DNA of 64,000 nucleotides from Microcoleus vaginatus HSN003 (lineage in GTDB: Bacteria; Cyanobacteriota; Cyanobacteriia; Cyanobacteriales; Microcoleaceae), in assembly GCF_022701255.1 (NCBI RefSeq), contig NZ_CP031705.1, positions 496,001-560,000 on the forward strand. Reading direction: 5' to 3'. This document shows positions 33,801 to 42,969 of the stretch, piece by piece; the stretch's first letter is position 1; every line of letters begins with the position of its first letter. The notes beneath the pieces are model-generated. The model was not told where the DNA came from. It saw nothing but the letters and a program-made list of their open reading frames with translations, and did no database searches. The position numbers were made by a program, and so were the translations under genes.

Positions 33801-36800
33801 AAGGCTTCCAGGTTAAAGTTGGCGAGTTTGAGATCCAAATCTAAGTTGGAAATTGAGGGCCCTCCTTGACCTTCGAGTTCGACGTTAACAAAGCCGTTTG
33901 CTGTCAAACCGGGAGTTGTGGCGTTCTCAATTTCCACCCGTTTGCCGTCCCAATTAAATACTGCCTCAAAAGGTTGTTTCAAAAACGGCAATTCCGAGAT
34001 GCGGAAACTGCCGCCGGCGCGAACTGTTTGTGGGGAACCGGCAATCGCGCCGGATAAATTGATATTGCCGTTAAACAGTCCTCCAAGCTGGGGGAGATTT
34101 TGGGTACTGGAGACTACACCTCCGGTTTGCAAGCTTTGTCCCTGCGACTCAAAGGCTTGCTGGAAGCGACTTAGAGCAATTTGCTCGCCCTCGATTGACG
34201 CGCGCCAATTCCCCGATGCGGCGCTGCCTTTAGCATTGACAATTCCTCCGCCGTTGGCGAGTCTAAGTTGTCCGTCGCCGTTGGCGGTGATGTTGTTGGC
34301 GGTTAGATTATCTACTGTTCCCAAAATGCTGACTTGGCCGTCGAGGGTTCCGTTAATTTCTGGCGGTAAATCCGCGGTCAGCAAACCTGTTTGTTTGAGG
34401 GTTTGTTCTAAATTACGGACGGCAATTCCGTCCGTTTCCAGCAATGCTTGCAAGTTGCCGTTTTCTAATTTTGCCGTAGTCTCGATCGCCCCGAGTCGAT
34501 CGACCACAATCACTCCTTCTCCGCTAGCATTAATTCCCTTCGCTGTCAAGTTATCCAAACTTCCCGCTGCTTGGAATTCGCCGTTAACTCGGCCGTCAAA
34601 TCCTTTAGGCAAAGTTGCCGTCAGCGGAAACAGTTGGAGATTGCGAACAGTTTGTTCTAAACGACTGAGAATAACTCGATCGGCATCGGCGAAAGCTTGC
34701 CAGCGTCTGCCTTCTAATTTACTTCTAAAAGCAAGAGTACCGTCCCCTATATTGAGTTTGCCGCTGCTGCTGACGCCTATGTCAGCGGCGGTTGAATTAT
34801 CAAGACTGCCGCTGGCTTGAATTTGATTGGATATTTGTCCGTCAAGCGATTGGAGATTTTGGATTTTGGATTTTATATTGTTGATATTGGCGACTGTTTG
34901 GGGATTGTCAGCAGCGAAAGCTAAGCCAACATCTAACAGGGGCAATCCTAAATCTCCTAAGCGTTTGATGGAAGTGCGATCTGTTTCTGCCGTTCCCTGC
35001 CAGTTTCCGGCTACCAATTCTCCTTTTAAATTAACATTGCTGCCGGCAAGATTGAGTCTGCCGCTGCCGCTGGCATTGATGCTGCTAGCCGTCAAATTGT
35101 CAAGACTTCCCGATGCTGTAATTTGACTCGATAGCAGTCCGTCGATTGATTTTAGATTTTGGATTTTGGATTTTAGATTGTTGAGATTGGCAGATTCCTG
35201 ATTTTCGGTATTGAATGCTGAAGCCACATCTAAAATCGGCAGTGTCAAATCTACTAAGCGGCTGAGGGAAGTGCGATCGGTTTCTGCTGTTGCTTGCCAG
35301 TTTCCCGCTACCAATTCTCCGTTTAAATTGACATTGCTGTCGGCAAAATTGAGCCTACCGTTGCCACTAACATTGATTCCGCCCGCCGTCAAATTGTTAA
35401 CATCTCCCGTAACTTGAAATTCACCTGCTAGCTGCCCGCCGAGCGATTTTAGATTTTGGATTTTAGATTCTAGATTCTCCCGATTGGCGGTCGTTTCCCG
35501 TGTTAAAAACGGCAAGCCAATATCAATCAATTGATTGACAGCTACTTTTTCAGTGTTGCCAATAACTTGCCAGTTACCCGATTCTAGTTCGCCATTAACA
35601 TCAACAATACTGTCAGCAATAGTCAGCGTTCCTTTGCCCGTCGCAGCGATCGCATTTAAACTCAAATCGTCCAGAGTTCCCGTAGCTTCGGCGGTTCCGC
35701 TGAACAAACCTGCTAGTTCAGGAGGCAAATTAAGGTCTGGCAGGACTTGCTGCAAACTGTTGAGATCCACGCGATCGCCCTCGATCAAAGCTTGCCACTC
35801 ACCGTCTTGTAGCGCCGCATCCACGTTAACAGAAGCGTCGCCAATTTTCACAACCGTATTTTGTAAATCGGCCGAATTGCCTCCGGCTCGAATTTCACCC
35901 GCTGCTGGGAAAGTTGCTTGCGGTGCTTGCCATTGAACTCTCGCTTGAATGTTGTCTAACGGGCCGAAAATTTGAGCTTTTGCGGACACAGTGCCAATAT
36001 TAACACTAGCAGGAATTGGGAGAGCGTAAATTTGGGCGATCGCGTCTCCGGGTACATTTTCAACTTGGAAGTCAAACACTAAACCCGATGGCGAATTCTT
36101 ACTTTGTAAAGCAATCTCAACTTCACCTTGGCCGCTAATTTTACCACCCGCCGCAGGCACTACCAAAATATCGCTCAAAGTCAAAGCTAAAGAGGAAAAC
36201 GGGGGAATAGAAGATTGAGCATTGGGAGTTGGGGTTTGAGCCATTCTCCCCCGTTCCAATTTGAAATTAGTGCTAATATTGTTTAATTGCAGTCGATCGA
36301 CTATAGCGGGTTTTGTCGAGGCGATCGTACCTGTCAGCACCGGCATTGCAAATGTTCCAGTCAGCTTGGCATCCGCCTTCACTTCCCCCGCCACAGCCAC
36401 GGGTAATACTACTTTCTGCCCTAACTCTGTTTCCACCGCACTGACAACACTTGCAAAAGCCACTGGTTGCACGCTAGTTGCCAGATTGAAGCTAGCATTC
36501 TCCAAATTAAAATTAGTTCCAGTTGCAACTGTTCCTGCTATTCTCAGCGGAATTAGACCGTAATTAGCCGCCAGACTATCGACAATCACATTAGTTCCCT
36601 GAAACCGCAACTGACCGCTGCTATTTTGTATAATTTGTTTCAGCGGAGCAATACTCGCTTGCAATCCTCCAAAACTAGCCGCTCCGGTAATTCCCGATAC
36701 TTTATTGTCTCGCAATTGCACCGTTAAATTGCCATTAGCCAGACCTTTTTGTAAATAAATGCCGGGAAGTTTCAGCAAGCGAGCGAGGTCGGGCAAAGGC

Positions 36801-37501
36801 AAATTTTGACCTTGCAACTGCACGTTAGTTTGATCCGCAGGTAAGAGAGAATCCGCTTTTACTATAAAATTATCGTTGTTAGTAAACTGACCGTTTACTT
36901 CGTAGAGAACGCGCTGATTTTGGTCGCGAAAAAGAACACTGCCATTTCTCACGCTTAGAGAAATCGGAGCCGAAGTTTTCTGTCCTACTGCGGGACTCGG
37001 TACCAAAAGGGCGACGGAATTTTCAGCTCGAAATGCTTCAACTTCAGTTTTAAATAAACCCGGAGATTTCTCCTCCGCACTTGGAAGATTAACCCAGCGG
37101 CCTGTAGCATCCTGTTCGATATAAGCGTTGGCTTGAACTAAAGTAATATCTAATTTGAGAGTGCGGGTGAAGAGCAGTTGCAAAACCGAAAACTGCACTT
37201 TAACTGCTTCTGTAGAAACGTAATCCGGATCGGTAGGAGTTGCAGGTAAAGTCGATCGACCAAACCGCAAACTTGTCAGAGAAAATCCCTCCAAACGTCC
37301 AAGTTGCACAGGCCGCTTCAGCAACTGACTGACTTCAGTTTCCACCAAGGGAGCTAACTTTTCCCGCACCCACTGGTATCCTAGCGCCGCCCCAACCAAG
37401 GCGATAATGCCCAACCCCGTACCGCTAAGCAGCAGCAGACGCCACCAGCGGCGGTGGGGACGGGGTGCGAGTTGATTTTTGTTATCGTCCGAGTTAGTCA
37501 T
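30857..37501 (-). CDS. Giant TamB/Tic236-like outer-membrane biogenesis protein
   Basis: The 2214-residue protein has one N-terminal membrane anchor at about residues 21-42, a long run of beta-rich repeats, and a C-terminal TamB (DUF490) domain ending RGSSDFQGDNRVTAEYELRF. It fits the TamB/Tic236 family, which bridges inner and outer membranes and works with Omp85/TamA proteins, probably moving lipids or assisting outer-membrane protein assembly. Between about residues 660 and 900 lie three consecutive units of roughly 100 residues, each with an SKIQNLKS-type insert derived from a heptamer repeat. A Ser/Pro-rich low-complexity stretch lies around 1890-1915. It is a single-gene unit. Confidence 0.93.
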   Translation of the reverse strand: MTNSDDNKNQLAPRPHRRWWRLLLLSGTGLGIIALVGAALGYQWVREKLAPLVETEVSQLLKRPVQLGRLEGFSLTSLRFGRSTLPATPTDPDYVSTEAVKVQFSVLQLLFTRTLKLDITLVQANAYIEQDATGRWVNLPSAEEKSPGLFKTEVEAFRAENSVALLVPSPAVGQKTSAPISLSVRNGSVLFRDQNQRVLYEVNGQFTNNDNFIVKADSLLPADQTNVQLQGQNLPLPDLARLLKLPGIYLQKGLANGNLTVQLRDNKVSGITGAASFGGLQASIAPLKQIIQNSSGQLRFQGTNVIVDSLAANYGLIPLRIAGTVATGTNFNLENASFNLATSVQPVAFASVVSAVETELGQKVVLPVAVAGEVKADAKLTGTFAMPVLTGTIASTKPAIVDRLQLNNISTNFKLERGRMAQTPTPNAQSSIPPFSSLALTLSDILVVPAAGGKISGQGEVEIALQSKNSPSGLVFDFQVENVPGDAIAQIYALPIPASVNIGTVSAKAQIFGPLDNIQARVQWQAPQATFPAAGEIRAGGNSADLQNTVVKIGDASVNVDAALQDGEWQALIEGDRVDLNSLQQVLPDLNLPPELAGLFSGTAEATGTLDDLSLNAIAATGKGTLTIADSIVDVNGELESGNWQVIGNTEKVAVNQLIDIGLPFLTRETTANRENLESKIQNLKSLGGQLAGEFQVTGDVNNLTAGGINVSGNGRLNFADSNVNLNGELVAGNWQATAETDRTSLSRLVDLTLPILDVASAFNTENQESANLNNLKSKIQNLKSIDGLLSSQITASGSLDNLTASSINASGSGRLNLAGSNVNLKGELVAGNWQGTAETDRTSIKRLGDLGLPLLDVGLAFAADNPQTVANINNIKSKIQNLQSLDGQISNQIQASGSLDNSTAADIGVSSSGKLNIGDGTLAFRSKLEGRRWQAFADADRVILSRLEQTVRNLQLFPLTATLPKGFDGRVNGEFQAAGSLDNLTAKGINASGEGVIVVDRLGAIETTAKLENGNLQALLETDGIAVRNLEQTLKQTGLLTADLPPEINGTLDGQVSILGTVDNLTANNITANGDGQLRLANGGGIVNAKGSAASGNWRASIEGEQIALSRFQQAFESQGQSLQTGGVVSSTQNLPQLGGLFNGNINLSGAIAGSPQTVRAGGSFRISELPFLKQPFEAVFNWDGKRVEIENATTPGLTANGFVNVELEGQGGPSISNLDLDLKLANFNLEALPAEQLGFLSTIADKNSSQQNPPLRGNVDFTGSLTGTLAAPSLVGDVEVRDLAVNQVAFDPVLAGSVNAEAGKSVDLRLAGASDKIEVALNESFLPTSFLIQRGESVARGQTEGETLQVNLSDFPLAALNLSPGKDAGLGPITGTVSGQVNVPGWKMPLNPATLEASGQIAIAQPAIGYIKGDSFQAEFSYANGSATLTNGIFRQGSGQYLISGNVQTGANPQFAGKVSVQQGNLQQVLAALQYFNLGDLARGLKPPVYASAADVQTVAVGEPEAPLIEQLRRLAEIEILLQQQQQAVETSEKLPPLSQLQGTFGAEIAVAGSLETGVEAEFNVKGDNWQWGEYVAEQFSLEGSFQDGILTVLPLEIRSGESAISFSGQLGQKAQSGQLRVKNVPVEELAELVELPFVDVTGDLNLRANLAGSLENPQATGELSLVDGTLNGEPIKQADGSFSYSNARLNFGGSALVTQTEPIEVQGSLPFELPFAAVKADSDQIDLRANLQNEGLAIINVLTPEVAWVSGQGQVQIRVGGTLQDPVAQGIANFENATVRANAFPEPLTGLTGTVRFEGDRIRVEGIRGQLSQGQVVAQGVIPLSVPFAEADVDVANPLTVNLDKLAVNLRGLYRGGVVGQVQARGTARRPQLSGNIELYNGEVFLRSPGGGTTELASSSSASDSPSTSSPSPATEVSASGATPTSPSFEVGLNDLRLNLGRGIRVTSAPILSFQATGGLTVNGTLDDLRPEGTIRLTSGSVNLFTTQFRLDRGYPQTATFVPTQGLDPTLDVRLATSVQQVTRFRTPGTSVASEIADEPTNFGSVRSVRVQALVQGKASQLGENLELRSSPSLSDTEIVALLGGSFVQTLGQGDSTLAIANLAGAGFLNNIQSAITNATGLSEFRLFPTRIRGNQAQTASSSSGAGSLGLGLEVGFDITRNISASIIRVLSANQPTEFTVRYRLSDKILLRGSSDFQGDNRVTAEYELRF

Positions 37502-37894
37502 GGGTGTTTCTCAGAAATCAGAGAATTCAGAAATTATAGGGAATCAGCCGATTTGAGACAGGTATAATCTCTGTGATTCGCCAGGGTGGCTTCTGCGTTT
37601 GGTAGACTCAAAAGTGAGGTAGGAAGTGCCGATCCCAGGATCGAAGGCACGGAAAAGGCACGCCCCTACTTCAGGGTAGACTCCAGAAACCTTTACCGAA
37701 CTTAATCAAAACACGCAACACCACCTAAAACCAAGTCCTCCAACTTCCTCAAATCCTCTAGATTCCCCCCGCAGTGCAGGATTGGTGGTCAATCTAAAAT
37801 CTAAAATCTAAAATCTAAAATCTAAAATCGACAGATTGGTTGCCCGATCGCTTCTAAGATAAAAAAACGGTGGTTAAGAAGGTCTTTAAAACTT
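37502..37894. other. Divergent spacer with heptamer array
   Basis: No gene is seen. (TCTAAAA)5 lies at about 37793-37829. The spacer carries promoters for the TamB-like gene (left) and the DUF3110 gene (right), but neither can be placed with confidence. Confidence 0.45.
37793..37829. repeat. Heptamer array (TCTAAAA)5
   Basis: Five tandem copies of TCTAAAA. The complementary unit TTTTAGA recurs at 41097-41128, 52663-52694 and 54505-54520, and decayed copies are built into the TamB-like gene. Confidence 0.9.
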
Positions 37895-38269
37895 ATGCGA
37901 GTGTTCGTCTTACTCTTCAATGCCCGCACCGAGAATGAGGGAATTCATACCATTCAACTCGGCGATCGCAACAAAGTTCTGATGTTTGAGTCAGAAGACG
38001 ACGCCACCCGTTTTGGCGTGATGTTGGAAGCTCAGGATTTCCCAGAGCCCACGGTTGAGGCGATCGACGAGGAGGAAATTAAGGAGTTCTGCGACAGTGT
38101 TGATTATGATTGGGAACTTGTGCCCGCGGGCGCGCTGGCTATTCCCCCAGAAGACAATGTAACACAGACTCAGTGGCAGCCGGAGTCCGAGTCCGAGCCG
38201 GAGCCTGATTCTGAGGTTTCCCAAAACGAACTGGATTCTATTCGCCGCCGACTCGAAGGACTTTTGTAA
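37895..38269 (+). CDS. DUF3110 family protein
   Basis: The 124-residue protein starts MRVFVLLFNARTENEGIHTI. The first 85 residues are the DUF3110 domain (VLMFESEDDATRFGVMLEAQ, FPEPTVEAIDEEEIKEFC). A Glu/Ser/Pro-rich tail follows and ends in a short helix (LDSIRRRLEGLL). The family is typical of cyanobacteria and its function is unknown. It is followed by murQ 218 bp downstream. Confidence 0.88.
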   Translation: MRVFVLLFNARTENEGIHTIQLGDRNKVLMFESEDDATRFGVMLEAQDFPEPTVEAIDEEEIKEFCDSVDYDWELVPAGALAIPPEDNVTQTQWQPESESEPEPDSEVSQNELDSIRRRLEGLL

Positions 38270-38487
38270 TAGGAAGTTCGGCAACGAGTAGTGTACGGGA
38301 TTTAAGGGATGGATATTGAGGATCGACGTGAAGAAGGAAGAGGGAAGAAGGATAAATTTGATATCTTCCAGCACGATCGATCCTAGGCTCAATTTCTAGA
38401 TACAGACTTCCAGGCTGAACCGGGGACTCTTTATGTCTCTTAACTTCGGTTGCTAGCCGACAACTGACAATTAACAACTGAGAAAAA

Positions 38488-39402
38488 ATGAAGAATTTGG
38501 AAGAACGGGGCCATCTGCTGACTGAACAGGTGAATACCAACAGCGAGAATTTAGACCAACTCAGTTCGATCGAATTAGTGGACTTGTTCAACCGCGAAGA
38601 CGCCCAAACCTTAAGCGCGATCGCCGATGCCCGCGAACAGTTAGCCCAAGCGATCGACATTGCAGCCGAGTCTCTGCGTCAAGGAGGTCGCCTGTTTTAC
38701 GTCGGTGCGGGTACTTCCGGGCGTTTGGGGGTGCTGGATGCGGCCGAGTGTCCCCCCACCTTCTGCACGCCGCCAGAACTCGTACAGGGCATAATTGCCG
38801 GGGGTGCGGGGGCTTTGGTGCGGAGTTCGGAGGATTTGGAGGATCGGGCTGAGGATGGAGTCGAGGCGATCGCCCACCGTCAAATTACCAACTTAGATGT
38901 GGTTGTCGGGATTACGGCCGGAGGTACGACGCCGTTTGTCGCGGGCGCTTTGCAGGCGGCGCGCCAGCGGGGGGCGAAGACTGTGTTTATGGCCTGCGTA
39001 CCCGTCGAACAAGTGAATTTTGAGGCTGATGTTGATATTCGGTTGTTGGTTGGCCCGGAGGTAGTGGCGGGTTCGACGCGCTTGAAAGCGGGTACAGTCA
39101 CAAAAATGGCTTTAAATATCATTTCGACTGGGGTAATGGTGAAGCTGGGGAAGGTTTACGGCAATCGAATGGTTGATGTGGCGGTGACTAATAAGAAATT
39201 GCGCGATCGGGCTGTGCGGATGTTGCAGGATTTGACTGATTTAAACCGGGAGGAGGCGGGTTTTTTGCTGGAAAAAAGCGGCAAGTCTGTTAAATTAGCT
39301 TTGATGATGCACTGGACTAATTTGGAACAGGAAGAGTGCGATCGAATTTTGGGCGAGTTTCAAGGCAATTTGCGATCGGCTGTGGCATCAATAAAATTGT
39401 AA
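38488..39402 (+). CDS. murQ: N-acetylmuramic acid 6-phosphate etherase
   Basis: The 304-residue protein has a SIS sugar-isomerase fold with GRLFYVGAGTSGRLGVLDAAE and CPPTF, the MurQ signature. TRLKAGTVTKMALNIIST and RAVRMLQDLTDLNREEAG follow. It splits the lactyl ether of MurNAc-6-phosphate to give GlcNAc-6-phosphate during peptidoglycan recycling. It is complete and cytoplasmic. Confidence 0.97.
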   Translation: MKNLEERGHLLTEQVNTNSENLDQLSSIELVDLFNREDAQTLSAIADAREQLAQAIDIAAESLRQGGRLFYVGAGTSGRLGVLDAAECPPTFCTPPELVQGIIAGGAGALVRSSEDLEDRAEDGVEAIAHRQITNLDVVVGITAGGTTPFVAGALQAARQRGAKTVFMACVPVEQVNFEADVDIRLLVGPEVVAGSTRLKAGTVTKMALNIISTGVMVKLGKVYGNRMVDVAVTNKKLRDRAVRMLQDLTDLNREEAGFLLEKSGKSVKLALMMHWTNLEQEECDRILGEFQGNLRSAVASIKL

Positions 39403-39537
39403 ATTTGAGATTTGAGATTTGAGATTTTTCCTAATTAGTAAGGTGCGCCTCTAAGCACCCTACCTAATTAGGTTCAAGTGATTTCGGGGATAGAAGAAAG
39501 AGGCAAAAAGGAAGAGAGAGTAATTCTCAATTCTCAA

Positions 39538-40851
39538 TTACCCAGTTACAAAAACAGAAGATGTAAGTTGACTTTGATTCACCCCCTGCCCGATTCCCAA
39601 ATAACTGTTGCCCGACTTAATCGCCGTAGAATCGATGCTTGCACCTCCATCCAATTGCAAACTCACAGATTCAAAAGTCAAGTTTGCAAATCCGATACCG
39701 TCAGTCAAACCAATTTTATCCCCAGCCCCAAAATCGACGATTACATCTGCACTTATTAAAGTAGCCGCCGCAGACAAACCTCCTGCTAAGATAAACGTAT
39801 CATTTCCAGCACCGCCGGTCAGCATATCTTGCCCGCGATCGCCCGCCAACAAATCGGCTCCGTTATCGCCAATCAAGACATCATCTTCTTTGCCGCCGCG
39901 AATAGTATTGTTACCGTCAGATCCGATTAGTCGATCGTTATCGTTATTGCCGCTGATAAAATCATTGCCAACACCGCCCTCAATAGAATCCGACTCTTTG
40001 CCGCCGGATAAGCTGTCATTGCCGCCTGCGCCATTAATTGTATCCGCACCTTGCATTCCATTAATGCTATCAGCACCTTCTCCCCCCGTGATATTGTCTT
40101 TGCCGGAAAGGGCAAAAATTGGCAATCCCGCAGCATTTGTCGGTATTTGACTATCGGCACTATCTGAGAGGAAATAATTGCCGCCGCTGGCTGTATTTTT
40201 GGGTGCTGTCGTCGGGTTCCCCTCCCCTGTAGCATTGGGTATTGGCGAAGTAATCGATACCAATGTGTTGGGAGTTGGTGTGGGAGTAGTTGGTGTGGGT
40301 GTTGGTGTCGGTGTTGGTGTCGGTGCGGGATTGACACTACCGTCAAGAGAAGTCGCAAAAACTTGCGTCCAATAGTGATTCCAATTTTCTGTGCCCGTAT
40401 CGTCGGCTAAGAAATAGTAACCGATGCCAATTTCTTTGAGATTCGGGTTAAGAATGTTAGTCCGGTGGCCGCTGCTGTTCATCCATGATGATACAACTTG
40501 TTCGGGTGTAGAAGAGCCCGCAGCGATGTTTTCTGCTGCCGCCGAGAATTGATAGCCCGTTGCACTAATCCGGCTTCCTAATGACGAACCATCTTTTCCG
40601 GTATGGGAAAAGAAGTCTTGCAGTGCCATGTTTTGGGTGTGATTTTCCGCCGCATTTAGTAACTGAGTATTGAAGGTTAGCGGGGACAAACTCAATTTGC
40701 TGCGTTCGAGGTTGGTAAGTTCTAAAACTCTATAAATAAAGTTTTGATTGGTTGGGCTTGGTGCTACTTGAGAGGCCGATCGCTCTCCTGTTAAAGTGTC
40801 CAAGGACTGAGAACCGGAATTTTCTAGTTGTTCAAGCATGGGGATGATCAA
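39538..40851 (-). CDS. Secreted CAP-domain protein with RTX calcium-binding repeats
   Basis: The protein has 437 residues. A CAP/SCP domain spans about 38-170 (LELTNLERSKLSLSPLTFNT, FSHTGKDGSS, AENIAAG, SSGHRTNILNPNLKEIGIGYY). A (TP)n linker encoded by a GT-rich microsatellite follows. At about 265-370 lie haemolysin-type nonapeptide repeats (GGEGADSINGMQGADTING and so on) that bind calcium. There is no classical N-terminal signal peptide, so export by a type I system through the C-terminus is likely. Target unknown. Confidence 0.92.
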   Translation of the reverse strand: MIIPMLEQLENSGSQSLDTLTGERSASQVAPSPTNQNFIYRVLELTNLERSKLSLSPLTFNTQLLNAAENHTQNMALQDFFSHTGKDGSSLGSRISATGYQFSAAAENIAAGSSTPEQVVSSWMNSSGHRTNILNPNLKEIGIGYYFLADDTGTENWNHYWTQVFATSLDGSVNPAPTPTPTPTPTPTTPTPTPNTLVSITSPIPNATGEGNPTTAPKNTASGGNYFLSDSADSQIPTNAAGLPIFALSGKDNITGGEGADSINGMQGADTINGAGGNDSLSGGKESDSIEGGVGNDFISGNNDNDRLIGSDGNNTIRGGKEDDVLIGDNGADLLAGDRGQDMLTGGAGNDTFILAGGLSAAATLISADVIVDFGAGDKIGLTDGIGFANLTFESVSLQLDGGASIDSTAIKSGNSYLGIGQGVNQSQLTSSVFVTG

Positions 40852-41354
40852 CAGTTTTAAGACTTGGTTTTGCTGGTAGATTGCTTACCGTCTTAACGAT
40901 AGTTTCCCCGATCGCTAGCGGGCTGGGCACAATTCAATAATTGTGTTAATTCCTGCCGCTGCTTTATCTATTTTGATTATAGCTGTTCTCAAAGTGCGGA
41001 TGTCAAGATCCCGGCTCTGGTTGGGAAAGGGAAGAGTACGCTCGAATTTAAGGAGAGTTTCAAAGGAATTTGCGATCGCCCGTGGCATCAATACAATTTT
41101 AGATTTTAGATTTTAGATTTTAGATTTTTCGTAATTAGTAAGGTTTGTGCTACGCAACCAGCCCGCTGGCTGGCTGGCTAGAAACCCGGTTTCTACAAGT
41201 TTTGCAGACAGGAACAAGAAATATAGGAAGAAACCGGGTTTCTGAATTCTGTGTGCGATCGCGAACAGAGTTGTTACTAGAATCCGCACAAAAAATTCTA
41301 AATGAATTCAAAATTTACAACCGCGCAGGGTTGTTCGCGATCGCCAAAGCAATC
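40852..41354. other. 503-bp non-coding stretch with repeats
   Basis: No gene is supported. It holds a (TTTTAGA) array at 41097-41128. Two near-palindromes, AGAAACCCGGTTTCT (41180-41194) and AGAAACCGGGTTTCT (41229-41243), are reverse complements of each other and could form a large stem. Confidence 0.5.
41097..41128. repeat. Heptamer array (TTTTAGA)4
   Basis: Four tandem TTTTAGA units in the spacer between the nblB-like gene and the CAP-RTX gene. The same unit occurs at 52663-52694. Confidence 0.88.
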
Positions 41355-42029
41355 TCAAGATTTCAAACTATTTTCTCGTCCGGCTTTAGCCTCCTGAGCA
41401 ACTTGTTCAACCTCATCTTTGGCGAGAATTTCCAAAGTCGCCTCTGCTTCTTTACCGCCCAACCGCCCCAGAGCTTGAGCTACTCTGTAACGGATTTGCC
41501 AATCTGGATTGGAAGCGTAGGGAAGCAGCAGCGGCAGCGCCCGTTTATCTCCCAATTCACCTAATGCGCTGATCGCAATGGTTTGGATCAATTCGTTTTC
41601 AGAAGTCAGGGCATTTTCTAACATGGGAAAGGCTTTCGGATCTCCCATTTCTCCCAAAGCAGCAACGATGCTCATTTGCACCAGCCATTCAGAGGTACTG
41701 CTATAAAGTTGCTGCAAATCTTCTAAAGCATCGGTTAATTTCAATGCGCCCAAAGCATCGGCTGCTGCTGCTTGCACGTCGGGTTCGGGGTCGTTGTTCA
41801 GGCTGTGGAGCAGTACCTCTAAAGCGTTCGGCAGATTCTGCGTGCCGAGGGTTGATATCTGGCTGACTGCTGCGTAGCGAACGCGGACATTTTTATCGCC
41901 GATCGCAATTTGAATCAGTTTATAGGCGATCGCGGGTTCTAGTTGCCGCAGTTGGTTGACTGCTCGCAGTCTTTCGCCAAAATCCTCGGAATTCAGCAAT
42001 TGTTCGACAGACTCAGGGGTAATGCTCAT
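41355..42029 (-). CDS. nblB: HEAT-repeat protein, NblB-like
   Basis: The 224-residue protein is made almost wholly of PBS-lyase type HEAT repeats (VRVRYAAVSQISTLG, PDVQAAAADALGALK, ELIQTIAISALGELG, WQIRYRVAQALGRLGG). It starts MSITPESVEQLLNSEDFGER, which matches NblB, related to phycocyanobilin lyases. NblB is needed for phycobilisome breakdown during starvation. Length fits. No phycobilisome gene is nearby. Confidence 0.85.
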   Translation of the reverse strand: MSITPESVEQLLNSEDFGERLRAVNQLRQLEPAIAYKLIQIAIGDKNVRVRYAAVSQISTLGTQNLPNALEVLLHSLNNDPEPDVQAAAADALGALKLTDALEDLQQLYSSTSEWLVQMSIVAALGEMGDPKAFPMLENALTSENELIQTIAISALGELGDKRALPLLLPYASNPDWQIRYRVAQALGRLGGKEAEATLEILAKDEVEQVAQEAKAGRENSLKS

Positions 42030-42054
42030 TCGATTTTAAATTTGATAATTGGTA

Positions 42055-42126
42055 AATGGGAAGAAGGAAGAGGGAAGAAGGAAGAAGGAAGAGGGAAGAA
42101 GGAAGAGGGAAGAAGAAGAAGCAAGA
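42055..42126. repeat. GAAGAGG/GAAGAAG heptamer-like array
   Basis: Tandem GGAAGAAG and GGAAGAGG units upstream of the nblB-like gene. It is the reverse-complement type of the CTTCCCT array at 13855-13960. Confidence 0.75.
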
Positions 42127-42260
42127 AAGAAAAAATTGCTCTGCGTCTATTCCTGACTTCCGTGTCGTGAATCTAGATAATTGGTAATTGCCAAAAGTCA
42201 GCGAGATTGAAAGAGCGATTGACTCATTTTCGGATACAGTCCTGGAACTGCAACCGTTAA

Positions 42261-42722
42261 TTAAGGTTCTGCAGCCATCGAGCGAATAATATCTCCCCTA
42301 GTGAGGATGCCGATTACTTTGCCCGCAGGATCGAGCACCGGCAATCGGGGGATGCTGCGATCGTGCATCAGTTTGGCAGCTTCTTGGACAGATTTGTCGG
42401 GCCCGATGGTAACTGGTTCTGTACTCATCACTTCTCCTACTGTTTGTCCTAAAGCCTTGTGCAGTTCTCGCTCGTAACGAGAAGGATTTTCCAAATAAAT
42501 TACGCTGTCGAGCACCATAATGTAAGCGGGCGGAGTTACGCCGCTTTCCCGCCACATCAAGTCGGTTTCGGAGATGACTCCTACCAACAAGTCATTCTCA
42601 TCTACGACGGGAAGACCGCTAATGCGTCGATCGGCTAAAATTTTAATCGCTTCGTTCAAGGGCATTTCGGGTCGCGCCAAAATCGGCTCGCGGCTCATTA
42701 CATCGGCTACTGTTTTTGGCAT
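42261..42722 (-). CDS. CBS-domain pair protein
   Basis: The protein has 153 residues starting MPKTVADVMSREPILARPEM. ATG 42722 is preferred over longer in-frame starts because family members begin there and the upstream 69 codons are low-quality. Two CBS domains are separated by an insert (ESGVTPPAYIMVLDSVIYLE), ending LTRGDIIRSMAAEP. CBS pairs usually bind adenosine nucleotides and regulate partners. The partner is not known. Confidence 0.9.
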   Translation of the reverse strand: MPKTVADVMSREPILARPEMPLNEAIKILADRRISGLPVVDENDLLVGVISETDLMWRESGVTPPAYIMVLDSVIYLENPSRYERELHKALGQTVGEVMSTEPVTIGPDKSVQEAAKLMHDRSIPRLPVLDPAGKVIGILTRGDIIRSMAAEP

Positions 42723-42969
42723 GATTAGCGGTTGATTGAGTTGTTGCTCTAAATCGATCATATCGGGAAAGCGCGGCACAACAGACTGAAGAAAGGCAGA
42801 TCTGCTGAAGGGATTCGTTAGAAGGTAGAAGGAAGGAAAAAGTTTGAATGCCAGAATTTTGCTGTTTTTTTCGATCGCACTATAAAATTCGGCCGTTTGC
42901 CTCCCTCTGGCGAGCGATCGACCTGACAAGATTGTTAAGATATCTTAAAGAGCGGATAAATCCTTACCA

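Noticed and set aside
33918-34820. 300-codon plus-strand frame opposite the TamB-like gene
   Set aside because: It is antisense to a clearly coding gene and its composition (Ser/Pro/Leu-rich) is typical of a shadow frame.
42723-42929. N-terminal extension of the CBS-domain protein
   Set aside because: The extra 69 residues look non-coding, while MPKTVADVMSREP is the usual start of the family.
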